This document shows, one piece after another, positions 49,956 to 58,441 of a stretch of 64,000 nt of DNA. The notes below the pieces were generated by a model that did not search any database, was not told where the DNA came from, and saw nothing but the letters and a program-made list of their open reading frames with translations. The stretch covers positions 47,182-111,181 of the forward strand of contig JAEXEN010000037.1 in assembly GCA_023400985.1 (NCBI GenBank). The letters are read 5' to 3'. The number at the start of each line of letters is the position of its first letter. The stretch's first letter is position 1. The stretch is from Bacillota bacterium. GTDB lineage: Bacteria; Bacillota; Clostridia; Christensenellales; CAG-138. The position numbers and the translations under genes were made by a program.

Positions 49956-50222
49956 TTACTGCGCTTTGGCCGTGAGCTTTTTGGCGAGCTGGGCCTTTTT
50001 GCGGTTGGCGGCGTTTTTATGGATAACGCCCTTCGCGGCAGCCTTATCGACGGTGCTGACGGTCTGCACGAACGCCTTATCGGCGGCGACCTTATCGCCG
50101 GACGCTACGACTGTGTCGAAGCTCTTCACGGCCGTTTTGACCTGAGAAGCGACCATGCGGTTGCGAAGGTTCTTTTTTGCGGTAGTACCCACGCGCTTCA
50201 AAGCGGATTTGTGGTTTGCCAA
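49956..50222 (-). CDS. rpsT: 30S ribosomal protein S20
   Basis: 88-residue basic protein of the 30S subunit, with the typical ANHKSALKRV start and NRMVASQVKTAVKSFD. The initiation codon is TTG (50222), with AGGAG 9 bases upstream; rpsT of E. coli also starts with UUG, which there takes part in autogenous control. Transcribed against its neighbours, as in Bacillus. Confidence 0.97.
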   Translation of the reverse strand: MANHKSALKRVGTTAKKNLRNRMVASQVKTAVKSFDTVVASGDKVAADKAFVQTVSTVDKAAAKGVIHKNAANRKKAQLAKKLTAKAQ

Positions 50223-50259
50223 AACAATTCACTCCTGTCTTTTTAATCGAACGTTGTAG

Positions 50260-50288
50260 ATTATATCATGGAAAAGTGTGCATTGCAA
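50260..50288 (-). promoter_or_regulatory. rpsT promoter
   Basis: Minus strand TTGCAA (50288-50283), 17 bases, TATAAT (50265-50260) with TGA before it. Strong ribosomal-protein-type promoter. Confidence 0.85.
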
Positions 50289-50389
50289 GCAAAATCCGGC
50301 GGTTGAAACGCCGTTTTTCACAAATAACACGCCCTTATCGGGACAATACTAGTCTTACGGATTTTCAACCAACTGTCAAGGAGATTTTT

Positions 50390-51307
50390 ATGTCCGTTTA
50401 TACCGACCTCGCCATGGAGGCGCGCGAACTGCACCCTGAGCTTTCGGGCGTTTGCGAGGAATGCACGGAGCGCCCCGGCATTGCAATTTCACGCATCAAG
50501 GTGGAAACCGAGGAAGCGGCGAAGGAAATCGGCAAGGCGATGGGCACCTATGTGACGCTGGATGCGCCCGGGCTTGTCGACCGACCGCTCGATTTGTTCG
50601 AGGAACTGTCAAAAGCGCTCAGCGACGAGCTGAAGGCGCTTTTGAGCAATCTTCCGAAAACCGCCACAGTGCTCGTTGTGGGCTTGGGCAACCGCTCTAT
50701 CACGCCGGATTCCTTAGGCCCGGCGGTAGCTGAACAGGTTTTTGTGACGCGCCACATCCACGAGCTTCTGCCCGACGCGATCCCCGCCTCCGTACGCTCG
50801 GTGTGCTCCGCGGCGCCCGGCGTGCTCGGCGTGACCGGTATCGAGACCATGGAGGTGGTGCGCGGCATCACCGAGCATGTAAAACCGGATCTTATCATCG
50901 CCATCGATTCGCTCGCATCGCGCCGCGCCGCGCGCATCAGCACGACCTTGCAGCTTACGGACGCGGGCATAAGCCCGGGGAGCGGTGTAGGCAATACCCG
51001 CGCGGGGCTCAACAAGGATACTTTCGGCGTACCCGTGATCGCCATCGGCGTGCCTCTGGTCGTTTACGCCTCCACCATCTCACAGGATACCATAAGCCTC
51101 ATAGCCGAAGAAACGGGGCTCCACAAGGACGAGGAACGCCTCAAGGAGCTTGCGGAGAAGGTCATCAGCGAAAAAATAGGCACGCTCATCGTGACCCCCA
51201 AGGATATCGATACCATCGTAAAGGATATGGCGCGCATCCTCGCCGACGGCATCAACCTTGCGCTTTTCGACGCCTCCTACGACGAGATACGCATGCTCGT
51301 GGCATAA
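50390..51307 (+). CDS. gpr: Spore germination protease
   Basis: Endopeptidase that degrades small acid-soluble spore proteins at germination. 305 residues from ATG 50390 (AAGGAG upstream). It is made as a zymogen; the N-terminal YTDLAMEARELHPE holds the propeptide cleavage region. Signature blocks GLGNRSITPDSLGP, IDSLASRR and GSGVGNTRAGLNK are intact. A forespore-type promoter (AAATA, 17, CAATACTA at about 50322-50351) may be present but is not a close match. Followed by spoIIP, as in Bacillus. Confidence 0.95.
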   Translation: MSVYTDLAMEARELHPELSGVCEECTERPGIAISRIKVETEEAAKEIGKAMGTYVTLDAPGLVDRPLDLFEELSKALSDELKALLSNLPKTATVLVVGLGNRSITPDSLGPAVAEQVFVTRHIHELLPDAIPASVRSVCSAAPGVLGVTGIETMEVVRGITEHVKPDLIIAIDSLASRRAARISTTLQLTDAGISPGSGVGNTRAGLNKDTFGVPVIAIGVPLVVYASTISQDTISLIAEETGLHKDEERLKELAEKVISEKIGTLIVTPKDIDTIVKDMARILADGINLALFDASYDEIRMLVA

Positions 51308-51351
51308 CGCGGAGCCCTTCTACATACCTATTATGCAGGAGGGCTTGTCAT

Positions 51352-52329
51352 ATGAAAAAAGGGCCTTATCGGCGGAAAAAGAGAGATCTCAGCCTCACAA
51401 AGCGCGGCATCCGCTTTGCGCTTACGGTCGTTTTCGCTTTCGCGGCGGGCGCGTTTTTGTTTCAAGGCATTCTTTTCGGCGGCACCCCCGCCGTTTCACC
51501 GCCCGTTGAGATAGAAAACACGGCGCCTCCCGCGCCCGATTCAGGCCATCTTGAGGTGGAACTGACCGATTTTGACGAAGGCGTGAGCGATAACATTCGT
51601 TTCGAACTGTTAAACGTTTCCACGCGGCAAAACGTGGACCTTTCGGGCACAGAGCCGCGCGTGCTCATCTATCATACGCATACCACCGAGGCGTACACGC
51701 CCACGAAGCAATATCCCTACGTCGCCAACGGAGAATGGCGCACACGGCAAAACGACCGCAACGTTGTGGCGCTCGGCGAAAAGCTAACCAAGCTTTTGAG
51801 CGAAAAATACGGCATCGCGGTCATCCACGACACGACCGACCATGAGCCTCCCAAGCTGGACACCTCCTACGAGCGCTCCCTCGTCACCATGCTCAAATAT
51901 AAAGAAAAATATCCCTCCATTACCTTGTTTATCGACCTGCATCGCGACGCAGGCGCAGGCGGCTTTGTGACGCTCGACGGCAAAGAGGTGGCGCGAATGA
52001 TGTTCGTGGTAGGCACGGGCAAGGGCGCTACGGGTACCGGCTATGGCGAAATGCCCGATTTTGCAGCCAATTATGCGCTCGCAAAAAAAATAACGGAACG
52101 TCTCCGAACGATCAATTCCGATCTTATGCGCGATATCCGCGTAAAGAGCGGCCGCTATAACCAGCATGTATCGAACCAATGCCTGCTGGTGGAAGTCGGC
52201 ACAAACAAAAATACTTTCGAGCAGGCGCTCAACGCCATAGATTACCTCGCGCAGGCAATCGCGGATGTCGCAGGCGTCTCGTATGAAAAGGATGACGCGG
52301 TGCAGACGATCTACCAATTTACGCCGTAG
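51352..52329 (+). CDS. spoIIP: Stage II sporulation protein P
   Basis: Peptidoglycan amidase/endopeptidase of the engulfment (DMP) complex. 325 residues: a basic tail, one span (about 20-42), a linker, then the catalytic domain with metal-site His and Glu motifs (VLIYHTHTTEAY, LFIDLHRDA, CLLVEVGTNKNTFEQA). Start ATG 51352 follows AGGAGG. Forms a unit with gpr (44-base gap). Confidence 0.95.
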   Translation: MKKGPYRRKKRDLSLTKRGIRFALTVVFAFAAGAFLFQGILFGGTPAVSPPVEIENTAPPAPDSGHLEVELTDFDEGVSDNIRFELLNVSTRQNVDLSGTEPRVLIYHTHTTEAYTPTKQYPYVANGEWRTRQNDRNVVALGEKLTKLLSEKYGIAVIHDTTDHEPPKLDTSYERSLVTMLKYKEKYPSITLFIDLHRDAGAGGFVTLDGKEVARMMFVVGTGKGATGTGYGEMPDFAANYALAKKITERLRTINSDLMRDIRVKSGRYNQHVSNQCLLVEVGTNKNTFEQALNAIDYLAQAIADVAGVSYEKDDAVQTIYQFTP

Positions 52330-52363
52330 CGCTCCGGTTTTTTTTTAACCGAGTTCCTAAGGT

Positions 52364-52404
52364 GTCCTTTCCGCCGAGCACATCGCCGGAAAGGACTTAT
52401 TTTA
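52364..52404 (+). terminator. Terminator of gpr-spoIIP
   Basis: GTCCTTTCCG / CGGAAAGGAC stem (10 bp), 12-base loop, followed by TTATTTTA. Confidence 0.75.
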
Positions 52405-52502
52405 TGGCATTCCCCATGAAGGCATGACCGATATATTTTTTTGTTTAAAACGTCTTTTCGTGTTAAAATTAAAGGGGAAGTTATTCTTTTTCGGAGGAGC
52501 GC

Positions 52503-54830
52503 ATGACGCATCTATATACAAAGAATACGAGCTACATTCTCGATGTGCTGCCCAGCGGGCATTTAAGCTTGGTTTACTACGGAAGGCGCGTCTGCGAACG
52601 CGAAGAATATTCCGCTTTGGCCGAAAAGAATGCCACGCCCTACGGTACCATGGTCGCCTGTTCGCGATATGACGGCACGTTTGGGCTCGATGATGTGTGC
52701 TTGGAATGCTCCTCCTACGGCCGTGGGGATTTTCGCGAAGCCGCCGTGGAGGTGGTTATGGGAAACGGATCCGACACGGCGGATTTCACGTTCGTTTCTC
52801 ACAGCATGCTCACTGAAAAACCCGCTATTATAGGCCTCCCATCTTCCTATGACGCTTTAAGCAACGCCGAAACGCATTTGTTTGAGCTTGCAGATCCCGC
52901 TTTGGGGCTTACCTTGAAGCTCTTTTATACCGTGTTTTACGACGCCGACGTGATCTGCCGAAGGATGGAGCTCATCAACCGCTCCGGCGGCCGCGTACAG
53001 GTGAAGCGCGCCATGAGCATGCAGATCGATCTGCCGCGCACGGATTACACGCTTCTCACATTCACGGGCGCATGGGCGAATGAGAGGCAGAAGCAGGAAA
53101 AGCCTTTGTCCACGGGCATTTATGTAAACGATTCCAAAACGGGCCTGAGCGGCGCACGCATGAACCCTTTCATTATGCTTCGTCAAAACGAGGCCACAGA
53201 GCACGTGGGCGATGTCTATGCCTTCAATCTCGTTTACAGCGGCAATCACGCTGAGATCATCGAAGCGACGCACTTCGGTAAAACGCGCGTGCTCATGGGC
53301 GTCAACCCCGCCACATTTCTTTGGACGCTCGAGGCCGGCGAAAGCTTCTCAACGCCCGAAGCGGTCATGACCTTCTCGCACGAGGGTTTAAACGGGGCGT
53401 CGCAGCACATGCACCGTTTCGTGAACGAGCACATCGTGCGCGGCGTTTGGAAGAACAAAGAGCGTCCCATCCTCATGAACACATGGGAGGGCTGTTACTT
53501 CGATTTCGACGAGCACAGGCTCCTTTCCATGGCAAAGCAGGCCGCGAAGCTCGGCGTGGAGCTTTTCGTTCTGGACGACGGGTGGTTTGGCGAGCGCAGC
53601 GGCGATACGCGCGCCTTGGGCGACTGGACGGTCAACAAGAAGAAGCTGCCGCACGGGCTCGACGGGCTCCAAAAAAAGCTCAAGGCATTGGGGCTCGATT
53701 TCGGGCTTTGGGTGGAGCCGGAGATGGTGAGCGAAGTCAGCGACCTCTACCGCTCCCATCCCGACTGGGCGGTAAAGCTCCCAAACCGCGAACCTGCCCT
53801 AGGGCGCAACCAGCTGGTTCTCGATCTGACAAACGGCGAGGTACGCCGCTATCTTATCGATACGATGAGCGCGGTGTTTTTAAGCGCGGATATTTCCTAT
53901 GTAAAGTGGGACTGCAACCGCAATTTTTCCGATATGTATGCTGCAACGCTCCCACCCGAGCGCCGGGGCGAATTTTTCCACCGCTATACGCTTGGGCTTT
54001 ATGAGGTGTTGAAAAACCTCACGGAGCGATTCCCGAATATTTTGTTCGAGTCCTGCGCGTCGGGCGGTAACCGTTTCGACCTCGGGATGCTCTCCTACAT
54101 GCCGCAGACATGGGCGAGCGACAATACGGACCCCGTCTCCCGCCTCACCATACAGGAAGGTACAAGTTACGGTTACCCGCAGAGTACCATCGGCGCGCAT
54201 GTTTCGCAAAGCCCGCATTCCCCCACGCTTCGTGCGACTTCCATTGAGACCCGGTTCAACGTAGCGGTGTTCGGTGCGTTCGGCTACGAACTCGACCCTA
54301 CGGAGCTGAGCCCGTTCGACAGAAACTGCATCAGTCAGCAGATCGAGTTTTACAAGGCGCATCGCAGGCTTTTCCAATTCGGCACATTTTACCGCATGGA
54401 ATCCGCCTTTCAAAATAACCGTCCCGTATGGGCGGCCGTGAGCGCGGACGGGCGCGAGGCATTTGCGGGCTTTTATCAAGTCAACGCCATCCCCGCGCAC
54501 GCGCACGACGTATTGCGCGTAAGGGGGCTGGATCCAGACGCGCTATATGAGGTAAGAAGCCGCCCGCAGTACATCAGCGTGAAAGCTTTCGGCTCGCTCG
54601 TCAACCACATAAGCCCCATAAAGCTTTCCGGCGAAGGCCTGCCGCTCGCGCTCATCGCGCGGCGCTATATGTTCAAATCAAACGAGGAGTACTATCTTAT
54701 CGGCGGCGACGCGCTCAGCTACCATGGCGTCGCGCTGATGCAGCAATTTGCAAGCACAGGCTACAATGAAAACGTGCGCGTAATCGGCGACGGCGGCTCA
54801 CGGCTTTACCATATCAAGGCGGTCGATTGA
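52503..54830 (+). CDS. Alpha-galactosidase (GH36)
   Basis: Hydrolyses terminal alpha-1,6-galactose from melibiose, raffinose-type sugars and galactomannan. 775 residues: N-terminal beta-sandwich (about 1-310), TIM barrel (WEGCYFDFDEHRLLSMAKQA; DDGWFGERSGD) and C-terminal beta domain. The nucleophile is Asp470 in YVKWDCNR and the acid/base Asp540 in WASDNTDP. No signal peptide, so it is cytosolic and acts on imported oligosaccharide. Galactose released could link to the Mgl-type transporter 13 kb upstream. GGAGG precedes the ATG by 5 bases. Confidence 0.94.
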   Translation: MTHLYTKNTSYILDVLPSGHLSLVYYGRRVCEREEYSALAEKNATPYGTMVACSRYDGTFGLDDVCLECSSYGRGDFREAAVEVVMGNGSDTADFTFVSHSMLTEKPAIIGLPSSYDALSNAETHLFELADPALGLTLKLFYTVFYDADVICRRMELINRSGGRVQVKRAMSMQIDLPRTDYTLLTFTGAWANERQKQEKPLSTGIYVNDSKTGLSGARMNPFIMLRQNEATEHVGDVYAFNLVYSGNHAEIIEATHFGKTRVLMGVNPATFLWTLEAGESFSTPEAVMTFSHEGLNGASQHMHRFVNEHIVRGVWKNKERPILMNTWEGCYFDFDEHRLLSMAKQAAKLGVELFVLDDGWFGERSGDTRALGDWTVNKKKLPHGLDGLQKKLKALGLDFGLWVEPEMVSEVSDLYRSHPDWAVKLPNREPALGRNQLVLDLTNGEVRRYLIDTMSAVFLSADISYVKWDCNRNFSDMYAATLPPERRGEFFHRYTLGLYEVLKNLTERFPNILFESCASGGNRFDLGMLSYMPQTWASDNTDPVSRLTIQEGTSYGYPQSTIGAHVSQSPHSPTLRATSIETRFNVAVFGAFGYELDPTELSPFDRNCISQQIEFYKAHRRLFQFGTFYRMESAFQNNRPVWAAVSADGREAFAGFYQVNAIPAHAHDVLRVRGLDPDALYEVRSRPQYISVKAFGSLVNHISPIKLSGEGLPLALIARRYMFKSNEEYYLIGGDALSYHGVALMQQFASTGYNENVRVIGDGGSRLYHIKAVD

Positions 54831-54855
54831 GAACCGGAAAGGAAGATGAAACGGG

Positions 54856-55158
54856 ATGGACGATCAAGCTCAGAAAAAAGGTCAGACAAAAGGCGCGCAT
54901 AGATTCACCATATTCATCGTATCGGCGATGGCGCTTTTTCTAATAGGCGGTACGCTTCTTTGCATTTTCGGCGCAAGCTATATTCAAAAGATTGCCGGCA
55001 TCGGCATGTGCGGTATGGGTATAGGGCTTGGCGCGGGTTATCTTTTCAAACGCCGCGTGGCCGATGGAGGGCCCGTCTGCCCCGTCTGCGGGAATCCTAT
55101 GGCGGTCAGGGACGGTTATGGCATTTGTATGTCCTGCGGTTTTTCGCGCGGCAAATAG
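54856..55158 (+). CDS. Small membrane protein with C-terminal zinc ribbon
   Basis: 100 residues. Charged N-terminus, two spans (about 18-38 and 43-63), then VCPVCGNPMAVRDGYGICMSCGFSRGK, a four-Cys zinc ribbon facing the cytosol. No recognised function. It is 25 bases after the alpha-galactosidase gene. Confidence 0.7.
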   Translation: MDDQAQKKGQTKGAHRFTIFIVSAMALFLIGGTLLCIFGASYIQKIAGIGMCGMGIGLGAGYLFKRRVADGGPVCPVCGNPMAVRDGYGICMSCGFSRGK

Positions 55159-55177
55159 AAATTTTTGGATTCGAAGT

Positions 55178-55206
55178 TTGCATTGACACGGCAAGTCCAT
55201 TACAAT
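55178..55206 (+). promoter_or_regulatory. Promoter ahead of trmK
   Basis: TTGCAT (55178-55183), 17 bases, TACAAT (55201-55206). A start near 55213 falls immediately before a terminator-like hairpin. Confidence 0.6.
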
Positions 55207-55211
55207 GAAAT

Positions 55212-55236
55212 AAAAGGTGTTGAAACACCATTTTTT
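55212..55236 (+). terminator. Terminator-like hairpin at the 5' end of the trmK transcript
   Basis: AAAAGGTGT-TGAA-ACACC then A and six T. It may end the upstream transcript. If the promoter at 55178 is real, it would form the first 24 bases of the trmK mRNA, 5 bases before the ribosome site. Confidence 0.55.
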
Positions 55237-55249
55237 ACGCCGAGGTCGT

Positions 55250-55954
55250 ATGGGAATCGTTTTAGGCGCAAGGCTTAACGCCATTGCCGATATGCTGGGC
55301 TCTTTCGACACCGTTGCCGATATCGGCTCCGATCACGGCCGTTTAGCTGTGGCACTTTTGCAAACGGGAAAGGCAAAGCGCGTGATCGCGAGCGATATAA
55401 GCGATCTCTCGCTCAACAAAGCGCGAAAGCTCGCCGCGGTCTGCGGCTTAACAAACCGTATCGACATCCGCGTGGCGGACGGGCTTAAGGGATTAAACGA
55501 AAACGAGGCCGACGCGCTTGTCATCGCAGGCATGGGCGGCACGCTCATCGCAAGGCTCCTTTCAGTTTCGCCGGAGATTGCGCAAAGCGTGAAACGCATC
55601 GTAATGCAGCCCATGCGCGGTACAGAGGAGCTGCGCTATTATCTGCACCACAACGGCTTTCGCATCGTGGATGAGTGCATCGCCTATGAAGCGGGCAGGT
55701 ACTATCAGCTTATCGCGACGCAGTATGGGGAGCCCGAGTCTATCCCCGAGAACTTTCCGAAAGGCGTCTATAAATTTGGCTGGGTGACGGCGCAAAAGCG
55801 CGACCCGCTTTTCATCCCCTTTTTGAACCGTTATAAAGCGGGGCATTTGAGAAGGCTTAAAAAAGCGGAGGCGGCGGGCATAATACCCAAAGCGCTCGTG
55901 AAGGAGCTGGATGAGATTAACGCGCTCATCCGCCTGATGGAGGAAACCATATGA
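55250..55954 (+). CDS. trmK: tRNA (adenine22-N1)-methyltransferase
   Basis: SAM-dependent methylation of A22 in tRNA. 234 residues from ATG 55250 (GAGG upstream). Motif I VADIGSDHGRLAVALL, ASDISDLSLNKA, catalytic-region VIAGMGGTLI, and a C-terminal helical hairpin (about 190-234). Its stop overlaps the next ATG. The pair trmK with a Nif3-like gene is conserved in Firmicutes. Confidence 0.93.
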   Translation: MGIVLGARLNAIADMLGSFDTVADIGSDHGRLAVALLQTGKAKRVIASDISDLSLNKARKLAAVCGLTNRIDIRVADGLKGLNENEADALVIAGMGGTLIARLLSVSPEIAQSVKRIVMQPMRGTEELRYYLHHNGFRIVDECIAYEAGRYYQLIATQYGEPESIPENFPKGVYKFGWVTAQKRDPLFIPFLNRYKAGHLRRLKKAEAAGIIPKALVKELDEINALIRLMEETI

Positions 55955-56718
55955 AAACATACGATTGGGTCTCCGCGCTCGAAACGACAGCACCGCCCGA
56001 GCTCGCTATACAGGGCGACAACGTGGGGCTTTTGGTCGGCACGACGCGGACGGAGATCAAAAAGGTGCTCGTTGCGCTCGACTGCACGCTCGATACGGTC
56101 GAAGAGGCCGTAAAATGGGGCGCGGACGCACTGTTGACACATCATCCCATCTTGTTTGACTCCGTGCGGCGGATCGACCCGTACTCCCCCGCCACCGCTG
56201 GCGCCTATGCGCTCATCCGCGCGGGCGTGGCCCATTATGCCGCGCACACCAACCTTGACGCCGCAATTTCCGGCGTGAACGACTGTCTTTGTGAAAGGCT
56301 CAAAGTTTTTGACGCCGTTCCCCTACCCCCCGAAAACTTAGGCAGGCTGGGCGTCGTTTCGGACGGATATATACTCGAAGCTTTTGCCGTGTTCGCAGAA
56401 AAAGAGCTTCAAACAACCGTGCGCTTTTGCGGCAGATTTGACGCTCCGGTAAAAAGAGTCGCCGTCATAGGCGGTGCGGGCGGCAGCAGTGTCCGCGACG
56501 CGCGGCTAAACGGCGCGGATACGTTTATTACGGGCGAATTGAAGCACCATCAGGCCTTGGAGGCGCTTTCTTTAGGTCTCAACGTGATCGAAGCCGGGCA
56601 TTATGAAACCGAAAAGGTGGTCTTGCTTCCATGGATAAAACGTTTACAGGGCTTGACCGATGATGTAGAATATAAATTGGCACGCTCCGAATCAGCGCCT
56701 TTGAGAGGGGTAAGGTAA
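55951..56718 (+). CDS. Nif3-like dinuclear metal-centre protein (YqfO-type)
   Basis: 255 residues; YqfO/Nif3 family. Metal ligands in THHPILFD, AAHTNLDAA and the late EAGHYETEKV. It has no PII-like insert, so it is the short form. In some bacteria this family is reported as GTP cyclohydrolase I type 2-like; function here is not certain. The stop codon (56716-56718) falls inside the inverted end of the repeat element that follows, so the last three residues (GVR) may come from that insertion. Confidence 0.9.
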   Translation: MKTYDWVSALETTAPPELAIQGDNVGLLVGTTRTEIKKVLVALDCTLDTVEEAVKWGADALLTHHPILFDSVRRIDPYSPATAGAYALIRAGVAHYAAHTNLDAAISGVNDCLCERLKVFDAVPLPPENLGRLGVVSDGYILEAFAVFAEKELQTTVRFCGRFDAPVKRVAVIGGAGGSSVRDARLNGADTFITGELKHHQALEALSLGLNVIEAGHYETEKVVLLPWIKRLQGLTDDVEYKLARSESAPLRGVR

Positions 56719-57018
56719 GGGGAGCCGAACCCTTGCGGTTTAGAGGGCTGGAAAGCACGCCATTGCCGTGTTGCCGGTACTCGACCACCGCAGGCCGGCC
56801 CGTAAGGGCTCCGGCTTCGCCGGACGCTACGCCTGCGCCCGGCGCCTTGCATTGACATGCTTTCCGACTCTCTAAACTCTGCGACCTCAAAACTGCCAGC
56901 TTGGATGCGGGTCGCGAAAGAGGAAGGAGCCGTAGTGGGGCTACGGCGACTGACGATGACAAAGGCGTGCGCCAAACTGGCAGTCTTAAGGCGCAAGGGT
57001 TCGACTCCCCTTACCTTA
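56711..57018. mobile_element. MITE-like structured repeat with 27-bp inverted ends
   Basis: The terminal inverted repeats (56711-56737 and 56992-57018) match at 26 of 27 bases. Inside are a second inverted pair (56738-56757 / 56858-56877, 18 of 20), a third (56891-56904 / 56972-56985, 12 of 14), a perfect 7-bp hairpin (56929-56947) and a GC-rich CCGG...CCGG hairpin (56811-56823). The whole folds as a closed stem with two large arms. It encodes no protein. The tip GGTTCGACTCC resembles a tRNA T-arm, but no cloverleaf fits. A related palindrome lies at 59153-59209. Confidence 0.65.
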
Positions 57019-57044
57019 AGTCCAACACACAGGAGGTAGATTGC

Positions 57045-57758
57045 ATGAACAAACTGGAAGCATTGTTGCGCTACCACGAAGCGGAGCTTGCGCTTGACAA
57101 ACTGGAGAACCGTTTAAAGACCTCGCCCGAGCGTCAAAAGCTCAACAAGCTCTACGGATTTTTATCCGAACAGCAGGCGCAGGTCAACGGCATCCGTTCG
57201 CAGCTTGAGGCGCGCCATACGAGCGTCGCTAAGCTCGCCGCCCATTTCGATGAACTGCAGAAGCAGTACGAGCTCGAGCTGAGCGAGATTTCCGTCATGG
57301 AAAACGACGAGCAGGTGACGTCCGAGGAGATGGCGGAATCCCGCAGAGCGCTTGAAGGGCTGCTCGAGCAGATCACCGCCGCACGGCGCGAGCTTTACGA
57401 TACCCTCGCATGGGTCGAAAACGCGACCGGTGAATATAAGGAAACCTATGCCCGCGCGGGCAAGGCGAAAAAAGAATACGACGAGCTTCGCGCGCAGTGC
57501 GACGAACTTATGAAATCCGCGCAGCCGGAGATCGACGCCGCGAAGGCGGTCGTCGCTTCCACGCAGCAAGACGTGGACGAAGCGCTTCTCAAAAAATACG
57601 CGCTCGTGAAGTCCCACCACGCGGTACCCATCGCGAAGGTGGAAAACAACCAGTGCAGCGGCTGTAACATGTCGCTCCCCACCGCCGTGGTCAAACGCGT
57701 TTCCTCCGGGCTTGAGCTCGTGGAGTGCGAAAACTGCGGCAGGATACTGTACACATAA
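57045..57758 (+). CDS. Coiled-coil protein with C4 zinc ribbon
   Basis: 237 residues. Residues 1-175 are a long antiparallel coiled-coil hairpin (KLEALLRYHEAELALDKLENRL onwards), then a C-terminal zinc ribbon CSGCNMSLPTAVVKR ... LVECENCGRILY. The family is widespread in bacteria and Firmicutes often carry it next to the Nif3-like gene and rnpB, as here. A nucleic-acid or nucleotide-related role is suspected. AGGAGG lies 8 bases before ATG and 13 bases after the MITE end, so the element may drive or disturb its expression. Confidence 0.9.
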   Translation: MNKLEALLRYHEAELALDKLENRLKTSPERQKLNKLYGFLSEQQAQVNGIRSQLEARHTSVAKLAAHFDELQKQYELELSEISVMENDEQVTSEEMAESRRALEGLLEQITAARRELYDTLAWVENATGEYKETYARAGKAKKEYDELRAQCDELMKSAQPEIDAAKAVVASTQQDVDEALLKKYALVKSHHAVPIAKVENNQCSGCNMSLPTAVVKRVSSGLELVECENCGRILYT

Positions 57759-57793
57759 GCAATCATTAGGTGTACAAACGGATTCGTAAAAAA

Positions 57794-58151
57794 CGAGTAA
57801 GACAGGTGACCGCATGCGGCTTCGTCCGTATGAGGAAAGTCCGAGCTCCATAGGGCAGGGTGCCGGATAACGTCCGGTGGAGGCGACTCCAAGGAAAGTG
57901 CAACAGAAATATACCGCATCGGCTTTGCCGATGTAAGGATGGAAAGGCGAGGTAAGAGCTCACCGGCGGCTTGGCGACTTGACCGCCCTGTAAACCCCAC
58001 CCGGTGCAAGATTGGAATGAGAGCGCAGGCAAGCTTTTTGCTTGCCGGAATGGCTGCCCGTCACGCTCTCGATAATCGCTTGAGCCTGCCGGCAACGGCG
58101 GGCCTAGATAGATGGTCACCCATAGACAGAACTCGGCTTACGTCTTGCTCG
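57794..58151 (+). ncRNA. rnpB: RNase P RNA
   Basis: Catalytic RNA that matures tRNA 5' ends. P1 is CGAGTAAGAC (57794-57803) with GTCTTGCTCG (58142-58151). The conserved core appears in order: GAGGAAAGTCCGAGCTCC, CAGGGTGCCGGATAACGTCCGG, GAAAGTGCAACAGAAA, AAGGATGGAAAGGCGAGGTAAGAGCTCACC, CCCGGTGCAAG, ACAGAACTCGGCTTAC. About 358 nt, type A-like layout. Confidence 0.96.
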
Positions 58152-58157
58152 TTTCAT

Positions 58158-58192
58158 CACGGGAGTGCCAATCGGCACTCCCGTGAGTTTTT
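58158..58192 (+). terminator. Terminator of rnpB
   Basis: CACGGGAGTGCC-AATC-GGCACTCCCGTG, a perfect 12-bp stem, followed by AGTTTTT. Confidence 0.92.
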
Positions 58193-58345
58193 CGGAAAAT
58201 GCCTGCTCGTGCCTCGCGGCCGGCGTTTTCCGAAAGGAAAGCTTGCTGCGCAAGCATTCCGCCCCCACGGCACCCGTCGCTGGCGGCGGTTGAAAGCCTC
58301 CGGAGGCTTCGGCTCCCGAACCCCTAAATTTTCTCTTGTCAAAAA
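58193..58345. other. GC-rich structured intergenic stretch after rnpB
   Basis: No gene. It holds several short inverted repeats: CGGAAAA(T)GCC / GGC(G)TTTTCCG (58193-58231), GCTTGCTGCGCAAGC, and GCCTCCGGAGGC followed by a CCGAACCCC tip that recalls the ends of the repeat at 56711. It may be another degraded repeat. Confidence 0.4.
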
Positions 58346-58349
58346 GTAT

Positions 58350-58410
58350 TTTCGCAAAGCGCACTTGACATTTTATGCAAAGCATACTATTCTATTTTTG
58401 CAAAGGGCAC
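58350..58410 (+). repeat. Three 23-bp-phased direct repeats over the XRE promoter
   Basis: GCAAAG with similar flanks (TTTT..GCAAAG.GCAC) occurs at 58354, 58377 and 58400, exactly 23 bases apart. The first precedes the -35, the second lies in the spacer and the third follows the -10. Likely binding sites of the XRE regulator encoded just downstream. Confidence 0.55.
58365..58393 (+). promoter_or_regulatory. Promoter of the XRE/membrane-protein pair
   Basis: Perfect TTGACA (58365-58370), 17 bases, TATTCT (58388-58393). Start near 58400, inside the third repeat. Confidence 0.7.
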
Positions 58411-58441
58411 ATTGCGATTATTTTATAACGAAGGTGGTTAT

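Noticed and set aside
56985..57018. tRNA-like T-arm GGTTCGACTCC near the zinc-ribbon gene
   Set aside because: No acceptor, D or anticodon arm fits within normal tRNA length; the stem partner is 280 bases away. It is treated as part of the inverted-repeat element.
56601..57077. A 158-codon minus-strand frame across the repeat element
   Set aside because: It is an antisense reading of hairpin arms (the same GFGSPYLT-type string recurs at each arm) and overlaps two well-supported genes.
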